NCBI RefSeq assembly: GCF_003412455.1
Contig: NZ_QTJU01000003.1
Coordinates: forward strand, 372,001-436,000
Reading direction: 5' to 3'
DNA: 64,000 bases
DNA from: Deminuibacter soli
Lineage (GTDB): Bacteria; Bacteroidota; Bacteroidia; Chitinophagales; Chitinophagaceae
The position numbers and the translations under genes were made by a program. Below the pieces are notes generated by a model, which searched no databases, was not told the origin of the DNA, and saw nothing but the letters and a program-made list of their open reading frames with translations. Positions 25,960 through 34,546 of this stretch are shown here, piece by piece; the stretch's first letter is position 1, and each line of letters opens with the position of its first letter.

Positions 25960-28900
25960 ATGGAAAAAAAAGCAATCATCATTGGCGCCGGTCCCGCAGG
26001 ATTAACGGCTGCTTACGAACTGCTGAAACGTACTGATATCATTCCCATTATTCTTGAAAAAAGCGGCGACATTGGCGGCATTTCCAAAACAGTTAATTAT
26101 AAAGGCAACCGCATGGATATAGGCGGGCACCGCTTCTTCTCCAAATCAGACCGTGTTATGAACTGGTGGCTCAACATACTGCCCGTGCAGCAGGATGAAG
26201 CCGGTGTGTTTACCATCAACTATCAGAACAAATCGCGTGAAGTACATGCGCCTTCTGCCAACGGTGTGCAGGATGATCGCGTAATGCTGGTACGCAAAAG
26301 ATTATCGCGTATCTACTTCCTGCGGAAATTTTTCGGTTATCCCATACAATTGTCGCTTGAAACCCTCCGCAAACTGGGACTGCTGCGTACCATTGCCATA
26401 TTGCTATCTTACATACAGGCACAGTTGTTCCCGAAAAAACCGGAGCACACCCTGGAAGACTTCTTTATTAACCGCTTTGGCAAAACCCTGTACAAACTCT
26501 TTTTTAAAGATTATACCGAGAAAGTATGGGGCCGTGCATGCAATGAAATTTCCGCTGAATGGGGCGCACAACGCATTAAAGGTGTTTCTATCAGCAAGGC
26601 AATTGCACATGCCGTTCAATCATTAAAGCCGGCTGCCAAAAAGCAAACGGATGATATTCGGCAGAAAGGTGTTGAAACAAGCCTGATAGAGCGTTTTCTG
26701 TACCCCAAATTAGGTCCTGGCCAGCTGTGGGAAGAAGTGGCGCGGCAGATTGTGGAAATGGGCGGTGAAATACACATGCACCACGAAGTAAACAGCATTA
26801 CCACACAAGACCACCAGGTTACCGCTATAGAAGCGCTGCATACCCAAACCGGCACATTCAGCAATTTTGAGGGTGAGTATTTTTTCAGCACAATGCCCGT
26901 GAAGGAGCTGGTGGCAGGTATGGATGAAACCGTTCCCGCAACCATCCGGGATATTGCGGCAGGCTTACAGTACAGGGATTTTATTACGGTAGGATTACTG
27001 TTGAACAAACTTTCCTGCATCGATCCCAGAACCAATGAATGGAAACCCTTACTGCTGCAGGACACATGGATCTACATCCAGGAATCGGACGTACAAGTAG
27101 GACGGCTGCAACTGTTCAACAACTGGAGCCCGTACATGGTGAAAAACCCCGATACAGTTTGGGTAGGCATGGAATTTTTCTGCAACACCACTGATGCATT
27201 CTGGCAAATGCCCGACAAAGACATACAAACCCTGGCCATTGCAGAACTCGAAAAAATAGGACTGGCCCGCGCCGATGATGTGCTGGACAGTACGCTGTTA
27301 CGGGTAGAGAAAACTTACCCCGCCTATTTCGGCACCTACAGTGAGTTTGACAAGCTGCGGGATTATATCAGTCAGTACAGCAACTTATTCCTGGTAGGCC
27401 GCAACGGCATGCACAAATACAACAACGCCGACCATTCCATGCTCACTGCCATGGTATCGGTTGACAATATTATTGCCGGCATCACAGACAAATCGAACAT
27501 CTGGTCTATCAACACCGAACAGGAATACCACGAAGAAAAAGAAGCCGTTACCCGGCCGGCAGAAACACCCGCTCCCAGTGATCTGCAACCCGGCCTGGCA
27601 GCCTTTGCACAGGCAACATCGCAAGGCAGCTTCAAAGACTTCCTGCTGCGCAACAAATGGAACAAACTATTCCTGTGGATAGCCGGCATCAGCATCGTAA
27701 CCCTGTTTGCTGTTTTTAAATACTACTACCCGATGGCCGGGTTTATCTCCGGCGATTCGTATGCTTATCTGCAGTCTGCCACAGTTAACTCTAGTGTAAA
27801 TACCTACCCAATAGGTTACTCCATGTTTCTACGTATATACAGCACTTTTTGGGAATCTGACACATTATTGGTCGCACTTCAATATATTTTTATACAATCC
27901 GCTGCGCTGTATTTTTTATATACGCTATGCTGGTTTTACAAACCAGGCAAGGTCATCTTTTCGCTGATATTTATTTTCATCGTATTCAACCCTGTGTTTC
28001 TCTATTTAAGCAACTATGTTTCAAGTGATTCACTTTTTCTTGCCGTCAGCATCTTATGGTTTACACAGTTATTGTGGATTTTGCACGCCCCCACCAATAA
28101 GCTGATTGTATGGCATGCACTTGTATTATTTCTAGCATTCACTATCCGGTATAATGCGCTGTGGTATCCTTTTATATCAACTGTTGCAATATTTCTAACC
28201 CAAAAACCACTACAGTTCAAACTGGCCAGCATTACTGCAGTATTTGTGTTAATTGCCGCATTTATCCTGGTGAACATCGGCAAGTACAACAGGATATCTG
28301 GTCATGCACAATTTTCTCCATTCAGCGGCTGGCAAATGGCGAACAATGCCATGTATGCTTACCGGTTTGTTGAGCATAAAGATACCCTTCATACACCCGC
28401 TCAATTTAAAAAACTGGACGGACTGATACGACATTACTTTGATACCACGCAGGATTTGCGATTACACCCACAGGAAATGCTGGTAGCTAATACCTGGTAT
28501 ATGTGGGATCCCAAATCCCCGCTCCAGGTTTATATGAACCAGCAGTATAGTAAAGATTCAACTGCCACTATTTTGAAAAGATGGTCGTCAATGGGTCCAT
28601 TATACGGCGCATATGGGTCGTGGCTGATGAAAAAGTACCCTTCTACGTTTACTAAGTATTATCTATGGCCTAATGCCATGAAATATTATACTCCGCCAGT
28701 GGAGTTTCTCAAGACTTACAACATGGGTTTAGACAGCGTATTTCCAATTGCCCAAATGTGGTTTGGCTACAAAACCACAAAAGCTCATAGCCGCTTCTCT
28801 GACTACAAAGTTACCACGCTTGAATTCTATCCAATATTCACCGGCATCATGAATGTGCTGTTCCTAAGCAGTTTTTTTGCACTCTTGTTTTTAAAAGGAC

Positions 28901-29097
28901 TAAAACAAAATGCCATTTTTTCCGGTGCAATATTATTATCAGCAGGAATATGGGTTTGTAATTTCAGCTTTAGCGTGTTTGCTTCGCCCGTAGCGCTAAG
29001 GTTTCAACTTTTCCCACTGCTGGTAGCGGTCTGTTTCGCATTACTCAACATTGAAAAAATCTGGAATGCTTCTTTGTCAGATAAAAAAGTTATATGA
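25960..29097 (+). CDS. fusion of FAD-dependent oxidoreductase (UDP-galactopyranose-mutase-like) and GT-C-like membrane glycosyltransferase
   Basis: This 1045-aa protein has two halves. Residues 1-525 form an FAD-dependent NAD(P)-type oxidoreductase: dinucleotide motif [38 protein letters not shown], and a C-terminal [22 protein letters not shown] flavin-closing motif. The family includes protoporphyrinogen-oxidase- and UDP-galactopyranose-mutase-like enzymes. A Pro/Glu/Ala-rich linker (about 530-560) leads to a polytopic membrane half with about ten hydrophobic helices. Just after its first helix is Asp599 in GDSYAYL, where GT-C glycosyltransferases carry their catalytic acid. RYNALWYPF and GPLYGAYG recur in the next protein, which is a full-length paralogue of this half. 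The next gene overlaps by 4 bases (ATGA). I infer sugar isomerisation or oxidation coupled to lipid-linked sugar transfer for envelope glycan; the substrate is unknown. No frameshift separates the halves. Confidence 0.82.
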   Translation: MEKKAIIIGAGPAGLTAAYELLKRTDIIPIILEKSGDIGGISKTVNYKGNRMDIGGHRFFSKSDRVMNWWLNILPVQQDEAGVFTINYQNKSREVHAPSANGVQDDRVMLVRKRLSRIYFLRKFFGYPIQLSLETLRKLGLLRTIAILLSYIQAQLFPKKPEHTLEDFFINRFGKTLYKLFFKDYTEKVWGRACNEISAEWGAQRIKGVSISKAIAHAVQSLKPAAKKQTDDIRQKGVETSLIERFLYPKLGPGQLWEEVARQIVEMGGEIHMHHEVNSITTQDHQVTAIEALHTQTGTFSNFEGEYFFSTMPVKELVAGMDETVPATIRDIAAGLQYRDFITVGLLLNKLSCIDPRTNEWKPLLLQDTWIYIQESDVQVGRLQLFNNWSPYMVKNPDTVWVGMEFFCNTTDAFWQMPDKDIQTLAIAELEKIGLARADDVLDSTLLRVEKTYPAYFGTYSEFDKLRDYISQYSNLFLVGRNGMHKYNNADHSMLTAMVSVDNIIAGITDKSNIWSINTEQEYHEEKEAVTRPAETPAPSDLQPGLAAFAQATSQGSFKDFLLRNKWNKLFLWIAGISIVTLFAVFKYYYPMAGFISGDSYAYLQSATVNSSVNTYPIGYSMFLRIYSTFWESDTLLVALQYIFIQSAALYFLYTLCWFYKPGKVIFSLIFIFIVFNPVFLYLSNYVSSDSLFLAVSILWFTQLLWILHAPTNKLIVWHALVLFLAFTIRYNALWYPFISTVAIFLTQKPLQFKLASITAVFVLIAAFILVNIGKYNRISGHAQFSPFSGWQMANNAMYAYRFVEHKDTLHTPAQFKKLDGLIRHYFDTTQDLRLHPQEMLVANTWYMWDPKSPLQVYMNQQYSKDSTATILKRWSSMGPLYGAYGSWLMKKYPSTFTKYYLWPNAMKYYTPPVEFLKTYNMGLDSVFPIAQMWFGYKTTKAHSRFSDYKVTTLEFYPIFTGIMNVLFLSSFFALLFLKGLKQNAIFSGAILLSAGIWVCNFSFSVFASPVALRFQLFPLLVAVCFALLNIEKIWNASLSDKKVI

Positions 29098-30686
29098 TAC
29101 CAACTTCCGCTATATCGCCCATGACATTTCGCAGCTGGCTCTTGGCAGGCAGTGAAAACAAAAAAATATTGCTGTTATGTACTATAGGAACGGTTGTATG
29201 GTTTGGCATATTCAAAATCATGTTTCCATTTCCTAATTTTTTGCCAGACTCCTTTTCTTATATTGATGAGGCTATTCGTAACCAGGGCATTAATACCTGG
29301 CCCATTGGGTATTCCAAGTTCCTGAGACTTTTCAGCAGTATTACCAAGTGGGATACAGGCATGATTTTCTTTCAATACGCAGGTTTGCAAGCTAGCATCA
29401 CCTATCTGTTACTTTCACTACAATACCTGCTAAAAATCAATCAACGGTTATTTTATGGGTTACTGGTCATTTGCCTGTTAAACCCGCTGCAGTTGCATAT
29501 CAGTAATCTGATATCCGCCGATGCTTTATTTTCAGCCCTAAGTATCCTGTGGTTCACCCAACTGCTATGGCTGCTACAACGCCCTACTCGAAAATTACTT
29601 TTTTGGCATGCATTAGTATTATTAACAGCCTTTACATTCAGATATAATGCCCTATGGTATCCATTTGTGAGCATTATCGTATTGTTACTGATAAAGTGGC
29701 CCCTTCGAAATAAATTAATGGCAGGCGCCTTTGTACTGCTGTTACCATTGCTGTTTATTGTAAACACCTGTTATCAATATAAAAAAATGGCAGGCACAGC
29801 ACAGTTCTCTCCATTTGGTGGCTGGCAATTAGCGGGTAATGCGCTGTACGGGTATGCCCATGCACAGCCCATACCCATAACACAAGTGCCTCCACAATTC
29901 AAAGAATTACATAGGTTAACCAACTTGCACATGGATTCCCTCCGGCATGTACAAAAACGACCAGATTCAACATTAGGCATATACTATTTATGGGATCCCA
30001 AGGCTCCGGAATCGCGCTATGCCCGACTACTTGATTCAAAGAATCCTGCAAAACAAGGTTTCGCAAATTGGGCGCAGCTTGGACCATTATATGGCAGCTA
30101 CGGGCAGTTTTTAATACGGGAGCGGCCTGCTGCATTCGCTCAGTATTACCTGTTACCGAACCTGATTAAATACTACGTACCCAATGCAGAATTCCTGCAT
30201 ATGTACAATATGGGAAATGATACAATCCCGGTTACCATACAAAAATGGTTTGCCTTTAAAACAAATAAAATACATGGATTTACAGCAAACCGAAAAATAC
30301 CTTACATGGACTGGTATGGCCCACTGCTTGGCATTATTAACCTTTTGTTTGGAATAAGCATTATTGGCACCGGCATGTTAAGTGTTTTCAGAAGGCACCC
30401 GGCTTTATATAAAAAAATTATGGTATTGGCAACACTTGTCTGGATTGGCAATATCCTGTTTAGCGTGATTGCTTCCCCTGTGGTATTACGTTATCAAATG
30501 TTCCCCGGACTACTGGCTTTTGTATTTGGCACCTTATTGCTTGGAAAAATAATACAACTAGCAATTAAGCCTGCATCTACCCCGGCTACAGAGACAGCTG
30601 ACACAGGAATTGTATTAGGCCTCACAGGAGCCTCAAGAGAAAAAAATACGGAACCAACACCAACGTTAACAGAACACGTTCAATAA
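29094..30686 (+). CDS. GT-C-like polytopic membrane glycosyltransferase, paralogue of the preceding C-terminal half
   Basis: This 530-aa membrane protein starts at an ATG overlapping the previous stop codon by 4 bases (translational coupling). About ten hydrophobic segments are visible. Asp52 in [11 protein letters not shown] follows the first helix, as in GT-C enzymes that use polyprenyl-phosphate sugars. Segments shared with residues 570-1045 of the preceding protein include [46 protein letters not shown] and LGPLYGSYG, so the two arose by duplication. The C-terminal 40 residues are a polar, Thr- and Glu-rich tail. DNA composition is visibly poorer in G+C than in upstream genes. The glycosyltransferase role is inferred from topology and the Asp; no nucleotide-sugar motif would be expected in this class. 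Confidence 0.75.
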   Translation: MIPTSAISPMTFRSWLLAGSENKKILLLCTIGTVVWFGIFKIMFPFPNFLPDSFSYIDEAIRNQGINTWPIGYSKFLRLFSSITKWDTGMIFFQYAGLQASITYLLLSLQYLLKINQRLFYGLLVICLLNPLQLHISNLISADALFSALSILWFTQLLWLLQRPTRKLLFWHALVLLTAFTFRYNALWYPFVSIIVLLLIKWPLRNKLMAGAFVLLLPLLFIVNTCYQYKKMAGTAQFSPFGGWQLAGNALYGYAHAQPIPITQVPPQFKELHRLTNLHMDSLRHVQKRPDSTLGIYYLWDPKAPESRYARLLDSKNPAKQGFANWAQLGPLYGSYGQFLIRERPAAFAQYYLLPNLIKYYVPNAEFLHMYNMGNDTIPVTIQKWFAFKTNKIHGFTANRKIPYMDWYGPLLGIINLLFGISIIGTGMLSVFRRHPALYKKIMVLATLVWIGNILFSVIASPVVLRYQMFPGLLAFVFGTLLLGKIIQLAIKPASTPATETADTGIVLGLTGASREKNTEPTPTLTEHVQ

Positions 30687-30728
30687 ATAGTTGCAACAAG
30701 CGCGGCAACAGCATGATCAGCAAATGCC

Positions 30729-30795
30729 GCAACAATCCTGGATCCAAACTGGCGAAGCCGAAAACCAGCTAACAGAGTAGGCGCATTAACCAAAT
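30729..30795 (+). promoter_or_regulatory. conserved leader before small exported protein gene A
   Basis: This 67-base stretch is closely matched by 31208-31273 before gene B. Shared blocks include GCAACAATC, GATCCAAACTGG, GAAAACCAG, AACAGAGTA and CAAAT-type ends. Here, 36 further bases including a GCTTTTT/AAAAAGC hairpin (30804-30822) separate it from the ATG, whereas in copy B only 5 bases do. It may hold the promoter or a 5' RNA element; its conservation between copies is seen directly. Confidence 0.55.
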
Positions 30796-30831
30796 AAAGT
30801 TTAGCTTTTTGATTAAAAAAGCAAGCATCTT

Positions 30832-31116
30832 ATGAAAAAAGCAAAAATTATGCTCATTGCTATTGCAATGATCGCAACACTGGGCGGTGTATTTGCATTC
30901 AAATCAGCTAAATTCACCGGCTCTCCTGTGTACCTGCAGCCCACTTCAACAACAGCACTGGTTACTTTGGCTGGTACTTGGTCTTTGACCCCGGAAGACG
31001 CTATCTCTACTTATTCTTCTGCACAGATCAACACCGCTGTTTACGAGCCTTACTTCGTAATCACTTCTATGCCGGCCAATTTCACAACTACTGTTGTTTA
31101 CCTGACTGCAGAATAA
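30832..31116 (+). CDS. small exported protein A of unknown function
   Basis: This 94-aa protein has a signal-like N-terminus (MKKAKIMLIAIAMIATLGGVFAF) and then a Thr/Ser/Tyr-rich mature part of about 70 residues with TWSLTPEDA, YEPYFVITSMPANFTT and the end YLTAE. There is no cysteine. Gene B encodes a close paralogue (same length, conserved TPEDA, YEPYFVIT and PANFTT). It has its own leader and a strong terminator, so it is an independent transcript downstream of the glycosyltransferase pair. I do not recognise the family; MKKAxxxLxAxAxxxxxGGxxAF leaders are, from memory, common on small Chitinophagaceae proteins. Confidence 0.8.
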   Translation: MKKAKIMLIAIAMIATLGGVFAFKSAKFTGSPVYLQPTSTTALVTLAGTWSLTPEDAISTYSSAQINTAVYEPYFVITSMPANFTTTVVYLTAE

Positions 31117-31153
31117 TGCACACAGGTTTTGAATTAGCATGCCTTTCAGGCAT

Positions 31154-31184
31154 AAGCCGTCTTATATCCTAAGACGGCTTTTTT
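31154..31184 (+). terminator. Rho-independent terminator of small gene A
   Basis: A perfect 11-bp stem (AAGCCGTCTTA at 31154-31164 with TAAGACGGCTT at 31170-31180), a 5-nt loop and six Ts (31179-31184) lie 38 bases after the stop codon. Confidence 0.92.
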
Positions 31185-31207
31185 GCAAATCCAAGGTAGC
31201 ACATATC

Positions 31208-31273
31208 GCAACAATCTTGATCCAAACTGGGTAAGCTGAAAACCAGTCAACAGAGTAAGCGTATTAACTAAAT
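31208..31273 (+). promoter_or_regulatory. conserved leader before small exported protein gene B
   Basis: This is the second copy of the 67-base leader seen before gene A, with most differences being single-base changes. It ends five bases before the ATG at 31279. It follows the gene A terminator by only 24 bases, so a promoter for gene B must lie in or very near this element. Confidence 0.55.
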
Positions 31274-31278
31274 ATTTT

Positions 31279-31563
31279 ATGAAAAAAGCAATAATCATGC
31301 TCCTCGCTATTGCAATGATTACTATTTGGGGCGGTGTATACGCATTCCGATCTTACAAACTCATCGGTTTTCCTGCGTATCTGCAGATGAGGTTAACCAC
31401 ATCACTCGTTGTTATCCCCGGCGCATGGTCTTTAACACCCGAAGATGCATATTCTACTTATTTCTCCTCACAAATCGACGTTTCTACTTACGAGCCCTAT
31501 TTCGTCATTACATCAATACCAGCGAACTTCACAACTTCTGTTATTTACTTATCAGCAGAATAA
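31279..31563 (+). CDS. small exported protein B, paralogue of A
   Basis: This 94-aa protein has the same length and plan as its neighbour: signal-like MKKAIIMLLAIAMITIWGGVYAF, then a mature part with AWSLTPEDA, TYEPYFVITSIPANFTTS and the end YLSAE. Roughly 60 percent of positions agree by eye, with changes concentrated between residues 25 and 45 and around 55-65. It has its own leader and a terminator-type hairpin, so the duplication unit was the whole transcription unit. The function is unknown. Confidence 0.8.
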   Translation: MKKAIIMLLAIAMITIWGGVYAFRSYKLIGFPAYLQMRLTTSLVVIPGAWSLTPEDAYSTYFSSQIDVSTYEPYFVITSIPANFTTSVIYLSAE

Positions 31564-31597
31564 ACGCCTCCTTTCCGGCGCAGCGTAATTCTCAAGC

Positions 31598-31631
31598 ATA
31601 AATCCGTCTGACTTGGTCAGACGGATTTATT
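31598..31631. terminator. long hairpin between small gene B and the S9 peptidase (likely bidirectional)
   Basis: A 15-bp perfect stem (31598-31612 with 31616-31630, core AATCCGTCTGAC / GTCAGACGGATT) has a 3-nt loop and AT-rich edges. It lies 34 bases after small gene B and 84 bases before the end of the convergent S9 peptidase gene, so it can serve both strands. Confidence 0.75.
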
Positions 31632-31714
31632 TAAGCATACTGTAAGAAATTGATAGTATGGGCAAGCCGTACTTACTCGCGCTAAAACATGCACGATGGC
31701 GACGTATTGTAGTT

Positions 31715-34423
31715 TTACGGAATAATACCGGAGCTGTCTAATCGAAAATCGTTCAGGCGGTCTAATTGCTCAGCACCTGCTGTCATCCACCTGGGGGGCG
31801 GCAGTTTCTTCAGATAATGGTCAAAGAACTGTTTCATCCGGATAGTATAGTCACGCCTGTTTTCTATTTTACCAACGCCATGGCCTTCTCCTTCATATTC
31901 CAGCATCCAGACCTTCTTATTGTTTCTCCGCATACTGTAAAACAGCTCAACCGCTTGTGCAAATGGCACTGACATATCTTCCCTGTTATGTAAAATAAGC
32001 AATGGCGTGCTGATTTTATCAGCCATAAACACCGGGGAGTTTTTAATGTATAAGGCCGGCCTTTCCCACATACTTGCACCAATATTGCTTTGTTTTCGCT
32101 CATATTGATCTTGCCGGCTAAGTATATCTGCCCCCGTTCCACGCTGGTACATGGAATTGTACCCGCTAACAAAATCGCTTTGCCCGGATGCTTCACAAGC
32201 AGCTGCAAAAAGTGTGGAATGAGTAATCAGGTAATTGGTTTCAAACCCGCCAAAGCTATGCCCTTGCAGGCCCAGCCTGCTAATATCAACATAAGATAAG
32301 TGGGATAATTCATGCACTGCTGCAGTAACAGTGTTCAACACACCTTCGCCGGGATTACCAACGGTATATTGCATATCCGGCACAAATACCAGGTAGCCAT
32401 CACTAACATATGCAGGTATATTAATACGCGATCCGCTCCACTCAGGCCCTATATATTTATGTAATTCTGGACTACGTTTTTCGTAGTAATCGAATATGAG
32501 CGGGTACTTTTTGGAAGTATCCAGGTTCTCTGGTTTATATAAAATCCCCTGCGACCTGCTTCCATTGGGCAGTTGAAATTTAACCAACGCTGTTGTATAC
32601 CAGTTGTAATCTTTTTCAGGATTAATATGCGAAACCTGCAATACTTGTTTAAAATCCCCTGTAATAAACAAGTTAGATGCTTCATGTTCATTGCTTCTGT
32701 TAAGCAGGTATACAGCCGTGTCAGCTGCTTTTTCCGGCACCATCCCCCCGGGAAAAATGGCACCGTTACCGGAAAACAATTGCGGAAAATAATATACAAA
32801 AGGGCCACCGGCACAAATTTGCGGATCTTCATTTGCACGTTTACTCAGCTTATAAAAACCATTATCCAGATTTTGTTCATGCAAGCCAACAAGCAGTTGT
32901 TCAGGCGTAAGTTTTATCAAACAACTTTTCTCATTATAGGCAAACCGAAAGATTATTTTATTCCTCCTGCCATATCCATGTGTAACATTAACCGGCTTTT
33001 TTACCTGCATTGGATCGGCCTGCCATATATCATACTTGTCATACACGTACAGGGCACTGTCGGCCTCAGCCCATTTTAATATCCCATAAGGTATATCACG
33101 GCCCATTATTTCTCCGGCATTTTCGTAAATGGGCACCGGGATAGACCAATTACCCGTACGCCTTATACCTGTGGCAATTTCATAGGTGGAAAATTCATGG
33201 GTTTTAGCGTCAAACCAAGTGACAAATTTTTGACCGGGTGACAATGACACGGCGCTCAGCTTGCTCCTGGAATGGTTAACCAGGCATTTTCTTTCACCCG
33301 TTTTTACAGACACGATATATAATGACTGATAAAAATCAGGATGCCACCAATAATCCACATCAAAGGCAGTTTCACTGTATAACAGGTAATCACGACGGGG
33401 AAGCCCTTCTGCACCTGTCCAGGTAACATCATCGGTGGAACCCAGGCAATACGCTTTTTCGTTAGAAAGATTTATTACAGCATGCAAATAAGATTTTTTG
33501 TTTCTGCGCAATTCCCGATGTACACGTTCCCGTTCGGTACTGATGTCTTCCGCCTTGTAACTCCACAATGCAAGACCGGTAGACTGCGCTGCTGCACCAT
33601 GTATACTATCTTTTACAAATACTGTAAAAAAAATGCAGGTACCATCTGCATTGAATGCAACATCCTTATTTGTAAGCGTGAAATCTGACCCCAGTAATGA
33701 TAGCAGGTTAATGCTATCTGCTTTACCGGTTGGTGCGTTGTAATAAAACAGGTGATTGTTGCCGGCTGTTTCAGAAATATATGCCAGTTTATTGCCGGTT
33801 GAATCAAAACAGGCAAGATTTACTTTTCCCGTAATACCCATCTTTTTTACTGAAGCTGTTTTCAGATCCAACCACAGTAAATCCGCTGCAGTTTCCAGTA
33901 CAATAGCTGATTGCTGTCTGTTAATCCAATGCTTTCGTACACCTTTCCACACGCTGTCTTTAAGATTATCCACGCTCCGTATACAAAATGAATCATTTTT
34001 ATAGAAGGCAATTGCAGCCTGTCCGTTATAAGCAAACTGATCAACCAGTTTTGCATTCTGTATAAAGTCTGTAACATGCGTATTGATATTGTAAATCCCT
34101 ATCCTCTTCTCTAGTTGTGCAAATACATAAGCACTATTATAAGAAAAATCCAGCCTTGCTATGCTGCTATCGCCTGTAAACAGGGCAATTGCAGCTTTAT
34201 CCGGATTACCGGCTGTGAACAGCGAAGCCACCTCCCAATTGCAGGAACCTCCACCACTTCCGACGCCATGAGCGAATGTTACGTACCTGCCATTATTGCT
34301 GATACGCCAGAATTTAATATGATCCCATTTGTCAAATACACTGCTGTCAATTATCATTTTCTGAGAAAAACAAATGCCGGTCATAAAACACAATTGCATT
34401 AGTATAATCGAAAACTTCTTCAT
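31715..34423 (-). CDS. S9-family (prolyl oligopeptidase-type) serine peptidase
   Basis: This is an exported peptidase of 902 aa, read from the ATG at 34423, which gives the signal MKKFSIILMQLCFMTGICFSQ; two Met codons at 34435-34427 are less likely. The N-terminal two thirds are beta-propeller-like. The C-terminal alpha/beta hydrolase domain carries GLQGHSFGGFE (nucleophile near Ser723), HNREDMSVP (catalytic Asp) and YEGEGHGV (catalytic His), the S9 triad in the correct order. It is the last gene of a minus-strand SusC-SusD-GH2 cluster, 111 bases after the GH2 gene. It probably trims peptides or deglycosylated glycoprotein fragments in the periplasm; linkage to the locus is by position only. 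Confidence 0.9.
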   Translation of the reverse strand: MKKFSIILMQLCFMTGICFSQKMIIDSSVFDKWDHIKFWRISNNGRYVTFAHGVGSGGGSCNWEVASLFTAGNPDKAAIALFTGDSSIARLDFSYNSAYVFAQLEKRIGIYNINTHVTDFIQNAKLVDQFAYNGQAAIAFYKNDSFCIRSVDNLKDSVWKGVRKHWINRQQSAIVLETAADLLWLDLKTASVKKMGITGKVNLACFDSTGNKLAYISETAGNNHLFYYNAPTGKADSINLLSLLGSDFTLTNKDVAFNADGTCIFFTVFVKDSIHGAAAQSTGLALWSYKAEDISTERERVHRELRRNKKSYLHAVINLSNEKAYCLGSTDDVTWTGAEGLPRRDYLLYSETAFDVDYWWHPDFYQSLYIVSVKTGERKCLVNHSRSKLSAVSLSPGQKFVTWFDAKTHEFSTYEIATGIRRTGNWSIPVPIYENAGEIMGRDIPYGILKWAEADSALYVYDKYDIWQADPMQVKKPVNVTHGYGRRNKIIFRFAYNEKSCLIKLTPEQLLVGLHEQNLDNGFYKLSKRANEDPQICAGGPFVYYFPQLFSGNGAIFPGGMVPEKAADTAVYLLNRSNEHEASNLFITGDFKQVLQVSHINPEKDYNWYTTALVKFQLPNGSRSQGILYKPENLDTSKKYPLIFDYYEKRSPELHKYIGPEWSGSRINIPAYVSDGYLVFVPDMQYTVGNPGEGVLNTVTAAVHELSHLSYVDISRLGLQGHSFGGFETNYLITHSTLFAAACEASGQSDFVSGYNSMYQRGTGADILSRQDQYERKQSNIGASMWERPALYIKNSPVFMADKISTPLLILHNREDMSVPFAQAVELFYSMRRNNKKVWMLEYEGEGHGVGKIENRRDYTIRMKQFFDHYLKKLPPPRWMTAGAEQLDRLNDFRLDSSGIIP

Positions 34424-34546
34424 AGGCATCATCATTCTTTTACTCTTCCAATTTTATCCTTTTTACGAAAAGAATATCATTCATTCTGAATTAAATTTCT
34501 ATTGTCATATCGGATATAAAACAGCAGTAATCATACATAGTCAATT

